From the NCBI GenBank assembly GCA_029721515.1, contig CM056570.1, positions 663,001 to 727,000 of the forward strand: a stretch of 64,000 nt of DNA, written 5' to 3'. A program made the position numbers and the translations under genes. Every line of letters starts with the position of its first letter. Position 1 is the stretch's first letter. The notes beneath the pieces are model-generated. The model searched no databases and was not told the origin of the DNA. It saw only the letters and a list, made by a program, of their open reading frames with translations. Below are positions 26,074-38,017 of this stretch, in pieces. Source of the DNA: Synanceia verrucosa. Its lineage: Eukaryota > Chordata > Actinopteri > Perciformes > Synanceiidae.

Positions 26074-26815
26074 AAAGACCAGACCAGACCAGATCAGATC
26101 AGATCAGACCAGATCAGACTGGACTGGACCAGATCAGATCAGACCAGATCAGACTGGACTGGACCAGATCAGATCAGATCAGACCAGACCAGACCGGACT
26201 GGACCAGATCAGATCAGACCAGATCAGAACAGACCAGATCAAACTGGACTGGACCAGACCAGACCAGATCAGAGCAGATCAGATCAGACCAGATCAGACT
26301 GGACTGGACCAGACCAGACCAGATCAGATCAGACCAGATCAGACTGGACTGGACCAGACCAGACCAGATCAGACCAGATCAGATCAGACCAGATCAGACT
26401 GGACTGGACCAGATCAGATCAGATCAGATCAGATCACACCAGACCAGACCGGACTGGACCAGACCAGATCAGATCAGACCAGATCGGACTGGACTGGACC
26501 AGACCAGATCAGACCAGATCAGATCAGATCAGACCAGATCAGACTGGACTGGACTAGACCAGATCAGATCAGACCAGATCAGATCAGACCAGATCGGACT
26601 GGACTGGACCAGACCAGGTCAGACCAGATCAGATCAGATCAGATCAGACCAGATCAGACTGGACTGGACCAGACCAGATCAGATCAGACCAGATCGGACT
26701 GGACTGGACCAGACCAGATCAGACCAGATCAGATCAGATCAGACCAGATCAGACTGGACTGGACTAGACCAGATCAGATCAGACCAGATCGGACCGGACC
26801 AGATTAGACCGGACC
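26074..26815. repeat. Pentanucleotide-based array (CCAGA/TCAGA/CTGGA)
   Basis: About 740 bp are built almost entirely of five-base blocks 'accag', 'atcag' and 'actgg'. They combine into longer recurring modules such as 'agaccagatcagactggact', repeated about ten times. The same pentamer family reappears at 32865-33235 in the same intron. Confidence 0.93.
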
Positions 26816-27556
26816 CACTGCTCGTCATCAAACCACCAGTTTGTTTCACTGAATGTTTTTGAAACTGTTGAAGGAGCAGAGGCTGACGAGGCGTTCAGGT
26901 TCCTCCAACAAACTCAGGACACATTAAACTCTGTGAAACTAAACGCAGCTGATTTGTTTATGACTTTTTGATTCTCACACTGAACACAGAGCTGCAGTGG
27001 AAAGACTGGGTCTCTCTCTCTCTCTCTCTCTAACAATGGCCTCCGTTGAGCTCCGCTCGCTCTTCAGCGTCGCCAAAACCACAGCCGACGCAGTGGAAAC
27101 GTCAGGAGCAGCAGCAGCTTTAACCCTCCAGAGTGCTGCAGAAACATCCAGCAGAACCTGAGGAGCCCTGAGCTCACCCCTGAACACACCTGAAGTCACC
27201 TTCATTTAAGAATAAAGACTAAAGAACGAGCTGTAAAATAAAAAAGAAACCAGGAGGAGGCTAATCAAATGATCTCAGGTCATTTAGAGTCAAAGAGAGC
27301 AGATCTATGCAGATGTTTCTGAGCTGCTCCATGAATCTTTCTCCTCCTGTAGTTTCCTCTCATGATGTGTGTGAGCCTGAACCTTCTGCAGACATTAAAG
27401 AAATTTCAGGAACATTTGGAAGCAACATCAGAAAAAAAACACAAAAACTCCTTTTTTTCCTCCACTAATGGAAAAACTAGAAGCAGCCTCACGACTCCCA
27501 GAAACAAAGCTGAATGAAATCAGAGGATCAGGAAGAGGTAGAAGCTGACACTCCCC
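26816..27556 (-). other. adgrg6: adgrg6 intron 2, unique stretch
   Basis: I recognise no exon here. A short (tc)n run occurs at 27010-27032. The remainder is ordinary intron sequence. Confidence 0.7.
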
Positions 27557-27704
27557 CTGAGAGGAGGAGGAGGAGGAGAGGAGGTGGAGAGGAAGAGAGG
27601 AGGAGAGGAGGAGTAGAGGAGGAGGAGAGGAAAAGAGGAGGAGGAGAGGAAGAGAGGAGGAGAAGAGGAGGAGAGGAGGAAGAGAGGAAGAGGAGAGGAG
27701 GCCG
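27557..27704. repeat. (GGA)n-type purine-rich microsatellite
   Basis: About 150 bp of nearly pure A/G sequence built from 'gga', 'ggagaggaagaggag' and similar blocks. The reading frames across it encode only Glu/Arg/Gly or Ser/Leu/Pro runs and are not genes. Confidence 0.92.
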
Positions 27705-27904
27705 CTGAGCCAAAACCCCCTAAAACCTTAAGAGCAGCGTCTCCAGTTTCAGGCAGAACAACGTTTCTGTGTCGAGGATGGACGGAAACATGGAGGCAGT
27801 TTGAAGGTAAAGGTAGAGTTATTTCTAAGAACAGTAAGAAGAGAGGAATACTATCTATCTATCTTTTTCTATGTCCTCACATGTACAGATAATTAACTAA
27901 TCTA

Positions 27905-28195
27905 ACAACCTTTCAACCTGGAGTCTATCCCAGCTGTCTTAGGGTGAAAGACAGGGTACACCCTGGACAAGTGTCCAGTTCATCACAGGACACATAGAGA
28001 CAGACAACCACTCACATTCACATTCACACCTACGGTCAATTTAAATTAACCAGTTAACCTAATCCCCATGCATGTTTTTGGATGGTGGGAGTAAGCCGGA
28101 GTACCAGAGAGAACCCACACAGACATGAGGAGAACATGCAAACTCCACACACTAAGGCCCCGGGCCGGGAATCAAACCCAGTACCTTCTTGCTGT
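27905..28195 (-). mobile_element. tRNA-derived SINE with a V-SINE-like central domain (5'-truncated or decayed head)
   Basis: Read on the minus strand, a decayed B box ('gggtttgattcccgg') is followed by 'gagtttgcatgttctcc', 'gtgggttctctctggtactc' and 'ccaaaaacatgca'. These resemble the strongly conserved central segment of vertebrate V-SINEs. The 3' portion includes 'ggtgtaccctgtctttcacc' and 'agctgggatagactccagg', a tail common in fish retroposons. No A box is visible, so the head is degraded. The family name is from memory; the assignment as a retroposon is firmer than the subfamily. Confidence 0.75.
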
Positions 28196-28489
28196 GATCT
28201 ACTTTATGATCAGCCTCTCAGACAGAAGGTAAACTCAGCTGAGCGTCGACCAATCAGGAAGAAGCAGAGAGGAAGTCCTGTGATGTAAATTTACCTGTGC
28301 AGGTATGCAAATGTGTGGAATAACAGCAGAGGTTAGAGGTGCTCTCAGTGTGATAAAACTCTGTTAGGGCTTTAAAGTTTAAAGGAACACGTCAGTGAGC
28401 GTTGAGCTGCTAATAATAAAAATACTGAGCTGCTTCACTGTCGTCTTTCAACAGACTGAAATTATTTCTGTTCAATTCAATATTTCACG

Positions 28490-28660
28490 TATCCATTCAT
28501 CCATTCACACACATTCATACACTGAGGCCAGAGGCTGACATGCAAGGCGTTCAGTATCTTGCCCAAGGACACTTCGACATGGTCCTCGGGGGAGCCGGGA
28601 TTCGAACCAGTGCTCTGCCGATCACTAAACTCTACCACTGAGCCACAGCCCCCCAACAGT
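28490..28660 (-). mobile_element. tRNA-derived SINE with intact A and B boxes
   Basis: On the minus strand the element opens 'gctgtggctcagtggtagag', whose 'TGGCTCAGTGG' is a good RNA polymerase III A box. About 30 nt later comes 'ggttcgaatcccgg', a good B box. The body contains 'tccttgggcaagatactgaa', a segment shared by many fish SINEs, and it ends with repeats of 'gaatggat'. Its 5' end lies within a few bases of the start of the 33-bp array on its right. Confidence 0.78.
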
Positions 28661-28662
28661 GA

Positions 28663-30575
28663 AAAACAAGGTAACACAACAACGTAACGTAACGTTAAAC
28701 AAGGTAACACAACACAGTGAAAAACAAGGTAACACAACAACGTAACATAATATTAAACAAGGTAACACAACAACGTAATGTAACGTTAAACAAGGTGAAG
28801 CAACAACATAACGTAACGTTAAAGAAGGTGACGCAACACAGTGAAAAACAAGGTAACACAATGACGTAACATAATGTTAAACAAGGTAACACAACAACGT
28901 AACATAACGTTAAACAAGGTGAAGCAACAACGTAACATAATATTAAACAAGGTAACACAACAACGTAACATAACGTTAAACAAGGTGAAGCAACAACGTA
29001 ACGTAACGTTAAACAAGGTAACACAACAAGGTAACACAACAACGTAACGTAACGTTAAACAAGGTGACACAACACAGTGAAAAACAAGGTAACACAACAA
29101 CGTAACGTAACGTTAAACAAGGTGACACAACAACGTAACATAACGTTAAACAAGGTGAAGCAACAACGTAACGTAACGTTAAACAAGGTAACACAACAAT
29201 GTAACGTAACATTAAACAAGGTGACGCAACACAGTGAAAAACAAGGTGACACAACAACGTAACATAATGTTAAACAAGGTAACACAACAACGTAACGTAA
29301 CGTTAAACAAGGTGACACAACACAGTGAAAAACAAGGTAACACAACAACGTAACGTAACGTTAAACAAGGTGACACAACACAGTGAAAAACAAGGTAACA
29401 CAACAACGTAACATAATATTAAACAAGGTAACACAACAACGTAATGTAACATTAAACAAGGTGACGCAACAAAGTAATGTAACGTTAAACAAGATAACAC
29501 AACGACGTAACATAATGTTAAACAAGGTAACACAACAACGTAACTTGACAATCTAACGCAATGTGATAACAACAATGTACCACAACATTAAACAAGGTAA
29601 CACAACAATGTGACGTAACATTAAACAAGATAACACAACAACGTAACATAATGTTAAACAACGTAACACAACAACGTAACATAATATTAAACAAGGTGAC
29701 GCAACAAAGTAATGTAACGTTAAACAAGATAACACAACGACGTAACATAATGTTAAACAAGGTAACACAACAACGTAACTTGACAACCTAACGCAATGTG
29801 ATAACAACAATGTACCACAACATTAAACAAGGTAACACAACAACGTAACATAACTTTAAACAAGGTGACGCAACAAAGTAATGTAACGTTAAACAAGATA
29901 ACACAACGACGTAACATAATGTTAAACAAGGTAACACAACAACGTAACTTGACAACCTAACGCAATGTGATAACAACAATGTACCACAACATTAAACAAG
30001 GTAACACAACAACGTAACATAACTTTAAACAAGGTAACACAACAACGTAACATAATATTAAACAAGGTAACACAACAACGTAACATAATATTAAACAAGG
30101 TAACACAACAACGTAACGTAACTTTAAACAAGGTAACACAACAACGTAACATAATGTTAAACAAGGTAACACAACAACGTAACATAATGTTAAACAAGGT
30201 AACACAACAACGTAACATAACGTTAAACAAGGTGACACAACAACGTAACATAACGTTAAACAAGGTAACACAACAACGTAACATAACGTTAAACAAGGTG
30301 ACACAACAACGTAACATAACGTTAAACAAGGTGACACAACAACGTAACATAACGTTAAACAAGGTAACACAACAACGTAACTTGACAACCTAACGCAATG
30401 TGAGCTAACAACGTGGAACAACAATGTACCACAACATTAAACAAGGTAACACAACAATGTAACGTAACATTAAACAAGGTGGCGCAACACAGTGAAAAAC
30501 AAGGTAACACAACAACGTAACATAATGTTAAACAAGGTAACACAACAACGTAACGTAACGTTAAACAGTGTAACG
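28663..30575. repeat. 33-bp minisatellite with higher-order structure
   Basis: The array is 1.9 kb of a 33-bp unit of the form 'aaacaaggtaacacaacaac' followed by 'gtaacgtaacgtt'. Variants include a 'cacagtgaaaaacaagg' form. A longer block containing 'cttgacaacctaacgcaatg' and 'aacaatgtaccacaacatt' recurs four times (near 29541, 29777, 29946 and 30378), showing duplication of multi-unit segments. Because 33 is divisible by three, both strands show overlapping open frames of 11-residue repeats, none of which is a plausible gene. Confidence 0.95.
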
Positions 30576-31489
30576 TAACTAGTGGTGGAATGACGAGAGG
30601 AGAAAGAGTGGAGGTGAAAATGAATAAGTGAGAGTTGACAGAACGTCTCTGAGCTCTGAAACTCGTCATCACAGATCAAACTTCTGAGGATTCACTTCCT
30701 CTTTTGCACATTCTGCTGGGACTCCTCGTCCTCTCTGATAAGTCCAATCCTTTCCATCAACCTGCCCTTCTCTCTTTTCACCTCCTCGTCCTTTCTGCTC
30801 TTTCACATTCCTCCACTCACATTCCTCTCCTCCCTCGTTCATTCCTCCTTCAGTCTCTTTCTTTCTTTGCTGTTTGGACACGTCCATAAAGCAGAAATAC
30901 TGGATATAATCTATCATCCATTTCTTTTACATTTGTGACCAATAAAACCAATAACCAGATATTTTCATATGTTCTGCTCTGTGAGAGAGACCTTTTCAAG
31001 TTACGTTTCTTATTTAAATTTATGGAAATTATAACTAATTTGATGAAATTCACCTCATTTTTTTTCTTTTTTACCAAAAACTCCCCACATATTCTGATTT
31101 ATTTCGACTGTAGTTGAGATCAGAGGATTTTCACTGAATCAAATTCATGACCAGCTTTTCATTTCCTTGTTTGATTTGTGGTCAAAATTCCTCATAAATT
31201 ATAGCTCTAGCTTTAGTAGAATATGACAAAGATTACAAATGATTCTGATTATATCTGAGATCAGAGGATGGGTTATGGATGACAGATTATTACAGACTGG
31301 TTGTTCTTATTGTTATAAATAATAATAATTGTTCTACTGTTAAATTAACAGCACAGATTAATCCTCACATATCTTCAAAACTACTGAAGAAGGTTTGATC
31401 CAAGTGATGAAGGACCAGCTGAGTCATCCAGGTGAACGCTGAGTCACTGCACAGGTGTTCACTCTGCTCCTTCTGCTCTCCTCTTTCAT
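30576..31489 (-). other. adgrg6: adgrg6 intron 2, unique stretch
   Basis: This is AT-rich unique sequence. No exon, retroposon or strong repeat is recognised. Confidence 0.7.
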
Positions 31490-32175
31490 CAGGAGGTCAT
31501 AGAGGAGGAGAGGAGAAAGAGATATGAGGAGGAAGAGGAGAGACAGGAGGACAGAAAGGAGGAGAAGAGGATGAGAGAGGGGGAGAGGGAGAGAGGAGAG
31601 TCAGAGGAGAAGAAGGGGGGATAGAGAGAGAGGAGGAGAAAGGAGGGGAGGGGAGGGGAGGAGGAGGAAGAGATATGAGGAGGAAGAGGAGAGACAGGAG
31701 GAGAGAAAGGAGGAGAAGAGGATGAGAGGGGGGAGAGGAAGAGAGGAGAGTCAGAGGAGGAGAAGGGGGAGGGGATAGAGAGAGAGGAGGGGGAAGAGAG
31801 GAGGAGAGACAGAAGAGGAGAAAGGAGGGGAGGGGAGGTGGAGAGAGAGAGGGGGGAGAGGAGGAGAGAGAGGAAGAGTAGAGGAGGAGAGAGGAGAAGG
31901 AGTAGAGGAGGGGAGAGATGAAGAGTAGAGGAGGAGAGAGGAGAAGGAGGAGAGGAGGAGAGAGAGGAAGAGTAGAGGAGGAGAGAGGAGAAGGAGGAGA
32001 GGAGGAGAGAGAGGAAGAGTAGAGGAGGAGAGAGGAGAAGGAGGAGAGGAGGAGAGAGAGGAAGAGTAGAGGAGGAGAGAGGAGAAGGAGGAGAGGAGGA
32101 GAGAGATGAAGAGTAGAGGAGGAGAGAGGAGAAGGAGGAGAGGAGGAGAGAGAGGAAGAGTAGAGGAGGAGGAAC
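31490..32175. repeat. Long purine-rich minisatellite (unit about 45 bp)
   Basis: About 690 bp, almost all A/G on the plus strand. The right half is regular, with the marker 'gaagagtagaggaggagaga' recurring about every 45 bp from 31870 to 32160. The left half carries 'agatatgaggaggaagagga' and 'gagagtcagaggag' modules. The opposite strand gives a Ser/Leu/Pro open frame with no features of a real protein. Confidence 0.93.
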
Positions 32176-32864
32176 TGTGTTTTCTTCTAAATGACCGTCT
32201 TGAGAAATATTAGTTATTGATATGAAGACAGAAAAGTTTCCTGAAGCTGGAGTGAAAAAATATATTAAATAACTGAGTGACATCACACTGTGACATCACA
32301 CCGTGATAATTAATCTCAATCAATGGATGATGACACAACAAACCCTTCAGGCCATCACCATGGCAACATGAGGACTCATAAAACTATGGATGAATAATAT
32401 TCATAAACTGATGAGGTGAATTCATGACAATATTTGGAGGAAGTGAGTCAAAGCGTGATTCCAAAATAAAAGCTCTTCATCTGACTGCAGGTTTCATGAA
32501 ATGAGTCGTGACTTTTTCTGCAACATGACGAAGGTTTTTTTTTTGTTAATGGAAGCGAGAAGAAAAGGAGGCATGCTCCAGAAAATATGAAAAAGTCAAA
32601 AACGAAGAGCAGGACAGAATGAACGAGTGAATGAAGGATGGAAACATGAAGGAAAGAATCACTGCTGTTCCTCTGATGCTTTCACAATAAAACACAACAA
32701 AGAGCTTTTTTTTTTTTTAACGAACACATCAATGTTAAGTTCAAAATGATTTTCCTCCAACAGAACATGAAAATAAATAAACTCCAGGTCTCCAGTGATT
32801 TAAGTTTGAGACTCCTTCACTTCTTAAAAGATTCAGCAAATAAAAACTAGACTAAAAAAAAACC
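32176..32864 (-). other. adgrg6: adgrg6 intron 2, unique stretch
   Basis: This is AT-rich unique intron sequence. No exon or mobile element is recognised. Confidence 0.7.
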
Positions 32865-33235
32865 CAGACCGGACCGGACCAGACCGGACCAGACCTGACC
32901 GGACCAGACCGGATTAGACAGGACCAGACCAGACCGGACCGGACCGGACAGGACTGGACCAGATCAGACAGGACCAGACCGGACCAGACTGGACCAGACC
33001 AGACCGGACCGGACCTGACCGGACCAGACCGGATTAGACAGGACCAGACCAGACCAAACCAGACCAGACCGGACCAGACAGGACCGGACAGGACTGGACC
33101 AGACTGGACCAGACCGGACCAGACCAGACAGGCCCAGACTGGACCAGACCGGACCAGACCAGACTGGACCAGACTGGACCAGACAGGACCAGACTAGACA
33201 GGACTAGACAGGACCAGACCGGATTAGACCAGAGC
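32865..33235. repeat. Second pentanucleotide-based array (ACCGG/ACCAG)
   Basis: About 370 bp of 'ccggaccagaccggattaga'-type blocks, all multiples of five. It is related in motif to the array at 26074-26815 in the same intron. It ends about 50 nt from the donor of the signal-peptide exon. Confidence 0.93.
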
Positions 33236-33290
33236 AGATGGAGACTAAACCTGAAGCTTCCTGTTCTGGTCAAAATGAAGGAGATCCTAC

Positions 33291-33379
33291 CGTTTCGATG
33301 AAGATGCATCCAGAGCAGGAGGACGAGGACGACGTGACGGAGCCTCCATCTTCCTCCTCCTGCTCCTCCACAGGACTCC
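33291..33379 (-). CDS. adgrg6: adgrg6 exon 2: signal peptide
   Basis: The exon is 89 nt between acceptor 'gtgtttctgcag' and donor 'gtagga'. It supplies the G of a split start codon, 29 codons, and the first base of codon 31. The product is a good signal peptide: a Gly-rich start, the basic segment 'RWRLRH', then the hydrophobic core 'VVLVLLLWM'. Cleavage is likely near 'HRNA-LSC'. Its phase 1 exit matches the phase 1 entry of the CUB exon exactly. Other frames in the exon give no sensible N terminus. Recognition rests on signal-peptide character, splice sites and phase rather than on sequence similarity. Confidence 0.8.
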
Positions 33380-33746
33380 CTGCAGAAACACAGAGTGACA
33401 TCAGCTCCTCTGCTCTTTGACTGAGATGTTTCACAAAGTGAAGCTTCGGTGTAACGAGGCAGAAAGCTTCAGTTTGTTCAGATCAGAAAAAGCATCAAAA
33501 CTAAAAGAAAAAAGAACATATCTGCTGCAGTAAGAGAGCAGGATTAACATTTAAACCCCAGAGAGCCAATCAAATCACTCCGTCAGGTGCTGATGATGTC
33601 ATTAAAAGACATCTGAGCTGCTAATGAGACGAGTTTCCTGCTTCAACGTTAATTTACCTTCAAAACTGAACCAAATCTCATCTGAGAACAACATGGATCA
33701 GTGAGCAGGGCTCAGACGAGAGAGCATTAGAGAAATAACAAGTACA
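33380..33746 (-). other. adgrg6: adgrg6 intron 1, 3' end
   Basis: This is unique sequence upstream of the exon 2 acceptor. No repeat or exon is seen. Confidence 0.7.
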
Positions 33747-35198
33747 GAATAACAACAACAACAACAACAACAACGATGAGAATAACAACAACAACAACGA
33801 TGATGATAATAACAACAGCAACGATGATAATAATAACAACAACGATGATAACAACAACAACAACGATGATAATAACTATAACAACATTGATAATAACAAC
33901 AACAACAACAATGAGAATAACAACAACAACGATAACAACAACAATAACAACAACAACAACGATGATGATAATAACAACAGCAACAATGATAATAATAACA
34001 ACAACGATGATAACAACAACAACAACGATGATAATAACTATAACAACAATGATGATAATAACAACAACAACAACAACGATGATAACAACAACAATAACAA
34101 CAACGATGATAATAACAACAACAACAACAATGATAATAACAACAACAACAACAATGATGATAATAACAACAACAACGATGATAACGACAACAACGATGAT
34201 AATAACAACAACAACGATGATAACAACAACAACATTGATAATAACAACAACAATGAGAATAACAACAACAACGATAACAACAACAATAACAACAACAACA
34301 ACGATGATAATAACAACAACAACGACGATGATAACAACAACAACAACAACAACGATGATAATAACAACAACAACAACAACAATGATAACAACAACAACAA
34401 TGATAATAACAACAACAACGATGATAACGACAACAACAACGATAACAACAACAACAATGATGATAATAACAACAACAACAACGATGATAATAACAACAAT
34501 AACAACAACAACGATGATAATAACAACAACAACAACAACAACGATGATAATAACAACAACAACGATAACAACAACAACAATGATGATAATAACAACAACA
34601 ACAATGATAACGACAACGATGATAATAACAACAACGACGATGATAATAACAATAACAACGTTGATAATGACAACAACAACGATAATAATAATAATGATGA
34701 TAATGACAATGATGATAATAACAATAATAATAATGATGATAATAACAATAATAATGATTATAATGATAATAATAATAATGATGATAATGACAATAATAAT
34801 GACGATAATGATAATAATAATGATGATAATAACAATAATAATGATTATAATGATAATAATAATGATGATAATGACAATAATAATAGCGATAATGATAATA
34901 ATGATGATAATAACAATAATAATGATGATAATGACAATAATAATGATGATAATGGCAATACTAATGATGATAATAACAATAATAATGATGATAATGACAA
35001 TAATAATGATGATAATGGCAATAATAATGATGATAATGATAATAATAATGATGATAATAACAATAATAATGACGATAATGATAATAAAAATGATGATAAT
35101 AACAATAATAATGATGATAATGATAATAATAATGATGATAATAACAATAATAATGATGATAATAACAATAATAATGATGATAATGATAATGAGCTGTA
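33747..35198. repeat. Long compound trinucleotide microsatellite (AAC/GAT/AAT)
   Basis: About 1.45 kb composed almost only of the triplets aac, gat and aat. The left part (to about 34680) is dominated by '(aac)n gatgataat' modules. The right part is dominated by 'aataataatgatgataa' with scattered gac. Triplet structure removes stop codons from several frames, giving Ile/Val and Ile/Thr/Met open frames of nearly 500 codons on opposite strands. These are artefacts. Confidence 0.97.
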
Positions 35199-35274
35199 GT
35201 GGTTGTATTTGACACATCCAATCATTATAAAAACTCCTGATTTATCTAAATTCAGCTTGAAGAGGTCTGCTGAG

Positions 35275-35400
35275 AGAACCACCTGAACCTGAACCAGAAC
35301 CAGAACGTGAACTCGAAACAGAACATGAACCCGAATGTGAACCAGAACCTGAACCTGCAGGACCAGAACTTGAAGCTGAACCAGAATAAAACAAAAACAA
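35275..35400. repeat. Short GAACC(A/T) hexamer-like repeat
   Basis: Irregular repeats of 'cctgaaccagaaccagaac' type occur over about 120 bp. The flanks on either side (to 35590) are AT-rich unique sequence. Confidence 0.75.
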
Positions 35401-35589
35401 CAGCAGCAACAACAATTCATTCATACATTTTAAAAACATCAGTTTCATTTCAGAGATTGTTTTTTTTTACATTGTGATGAGGAGTTTAAATAAAATTTGA
35501 TATATTTTATATTATTATAGTGTAATACTTTATAACATATAATATTATTTCATAAAAAATACAAATATTTCTTTATTAGAATAAAGGAT

Positions 35590-36537
35590 ATCTTTTTGCT
35601 AAGCTAGGCTAGCTGTCTCTCCCTGCCTTCAGTCTTTATGCTAAGCTAGGCTAGCTGTCTCTCCCTGCCTTTAGTCTTTATGCTAAGCTAGGCTAGCTGT
35701 CTCTCCCTGCCTTCAGTCTTTATGCTAAGCTAGGCTAGCTGTCTCTCCCTGCCTTGTCTTTATGCTAAGCTAGGCTGACTGTCTCTCCCTGCCTTCAGTC
35801 TTTATGCTAAGCTAGGCTAGCTGTCTCTCCCTGCCTTCAGTCTTTATGCTAAGCTAGGCTAACTGTCTCTCCCTGCCTTTAATCTTTATGCTAAGCTAGG
35901 CTAACTGTCTCTCCCTGCCTTCAGTCTTTATGCTAAGCTAGGCTAGCTGTCTCTCCCTGCCTTTAGTCTTTATGCTAAGCTAGGCTAGCTGTCTCTCCCT
36001 GCCTTCAGTCTTTATGCTAAGCTAGGCTAGCTGTCTCTCCCTGCCTTCAGTCTTTATGCTAAGCTAGGCTAGCTGTCTCTCCCTGCCTTCAGTCTTTATG
36101 CTAAGCTAGGCTAACTGTCTCTCCCTGCCTTTAATCTTTATGCTAAGCTAGACTAGCTGTTTCCTCCTGCCTTCAGTCTTTTTGCTAAGCTAGGCTAGCT
36201 GTCTCTCCCTGCCTTCAGTCTTTATGCTAAGCTAGGCTAGCTGTCTCTCACTGCCTTCATTCTTTATGCTAAGCTAGGCTAGCTGTCTCTCCCTGCCTTC
36301 AGTCTTTATGCTAAGCTAGGCTAACTGTCTCTCCCTGCCTTCAGTCTTTATGCTAAGCTAGGCTAGCTGTCTCTCCCTGCCTTCAGTCTTTATGCTAAGC
36401 TAGGCTAACTGTCTCTCCCTGCCTTCAGTCTTTATGCTAAGCTAGGCTAACTGTCTCTCCCTGCCTTTAATCTTTATGCTAAGATAGACTAGCTGTTTCC
36501 TCCTGCTTCCAGTCTTTATGCTAAGCTAGGTTAGCTG
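35590..36537. repeat. 42-bp minisatellite (gctaagctaggctag type)
   Basis: About 22 copies of a 42-bp unit containing 'tttatgctaagctaggctag' and 'ctgtctctccctgccttcag'. Minor variants are 'aactg' for 'agctg' and 'tttaatc' for 'ttcagtc'. This sequence type is very common in acanthomorph fish genomes, which helps fix the lineage. Confidence 0.95.
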
Positions 36538-37635
36538 AGATGGGTTTCCCTCCATCAGCCTCCAGTTTCCTGGTTTATTTTTCGTTGATCGTAAACTTTT
36601 GACAGGAAGTCGATCACTGCATCGTCTCAGACTGAAGGGAAAAAGAGATGAAGAGGAGTTTAAGATAAAGACAGATTAAGATAAAGATCTCCAGAGATAA
36701 TCGTGTTTCAGTCGAGCTGAAAATTCATGCAGCCGCTGACATTAAAGAAAAGTCAACTCTTTGTCGACTCGTGCGTCTCCTCTCTCGTCTCCTTGTTTCC
36801 CCTCCTCCCTCCTCACTATGGAAATGGAGTGAACGGTGAAGGAGGTCAGCGGACGACGGCACATAAAGAGAGCGATTCATGCGTCTGAAGGCAGACATTT
36901 TGTGGCCCAGAAGGGTTTCACACCACAACAAAAACATCTCTGAAATTCACCTTTAAATGGCAGAAACTAAAGATTTAATCCCATCATCCTTCACACCTGT
37001 TTCCTTCCTGTGATGTTTTTATTCCTGCATCGATTCTGAGTGAGGAAAGGATGAGCTGCAGTGATCGATCGTCCAGCAGGAGGCGCCACGACGAGACAAC
37101 AACAAGTGATATAATAGAGTTTAAAATGCTGTTTCAGCTCATAATTGTGTTTAATTAACATTTCATTTTCTATTAAATTCTATTTATCTTCCTTTTTATT
37201 TAGTACATAGTGTAAATACATATTGTAAGTACAGTGTACTACTTCATATACTACACTATACTACCATGTAGTTCACATACCACACTATACTACCGTGTAG
37301 TACAGTGTACTACGTCATATACGACACTATACACCAACTGGGTTTCCATGGAAACGGTCACTTTCATCATGAGACTCAGGATCAGATCAGGGACACCTGG
37401 TGACCCCTGAAGACCCCTGAGGATCACTTCCTGTCAGGGGGGCGGATCTACAGTCGCTGTCCAGGTTCAGGTTGTGTAACACCTGAGTCCTCCTTCAACA
37501 AGACGCTCTTTGACAAAGATTCTCTGAGGACGTCTTGATGTCCAAAGTGTCCAAAATGATCTTCATCAGGTGGACATTATTTCTTTTTTTTAATGTCAAT
37601 GTAAAAGTTGTTTTGACATAAGAATAATTAGAATT
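36538..37635 (-). other. adgrg6: adgrg6 intron 1, mostly unique
   Basis: No exon is recognised. At about 37205-37335 there is a small imperfect repeat of 'acactatactaccatgtag' and 'tacagtgtactac' type with inverted character ('agtacagtgtact'). Confidence 0.7.
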
Positions 37636-37636
37636 T

Positions 37637-37671
<35 letters not shown>

Positions 37672-37722
37672 ATATATATACACACACACACACACATATA
37701 TATATATGTGTGTGTGTGTGTG

Positions 37723-37766
<44 letters not shown>

Positions 37767-37978
37767 CTGTACATATATATGTGTATATATATGTATATAT
37801 ATATATACATATATATGTACGTATATATATGTGTACATATATATGTGTATATATATATGTATATGTATATATATGTGTACACACATATATGTACATACAT
37901 ATATGTACATCGCTGTACATATATGTATGTACATATATGTGTGTACACATATATGTACATACATATCATACATATGTA
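37637..37978. repeat. Compound (TA)n/(TG)n/(CA)n microsatellite
   Basis: About 340 bp of alternating purine-pyrimidine sequence. It has (ta)n, (tg)n, (ta)n, (ca)n blocks arranged so that tg and ca tracts are inverted complements around ta centres, then irregular 'atatatgtac' repeats. It has obvious hairpin, cruciform or Z-DNA potential. The open frames across it (Tyr/Ile/His/Val/Cys runs) are artefacts. Confidence 0.95.
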
Positions 37979-38017
37979 TGATTTTGAAAAAAAAGTCTAA
38001 AAAAGACTCGAAGAAAA

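Noticed and set aside
28477..30679. Many overlapping Cys/Leu/Val-rich small frames suggestive of membrane proteins
   Set aside because: They arise from the 33-bp minisatellite with an 11-residue period and have no independent support.
33727..35217. Open frames of 496 and 478 codons on opposite strands (Ile/Val and Ile/Thr/Met)
   Set aside because: These are translations of a trinucleotide microsatellite whose triplets happen to lack stops. Both strands are open for the same reason.
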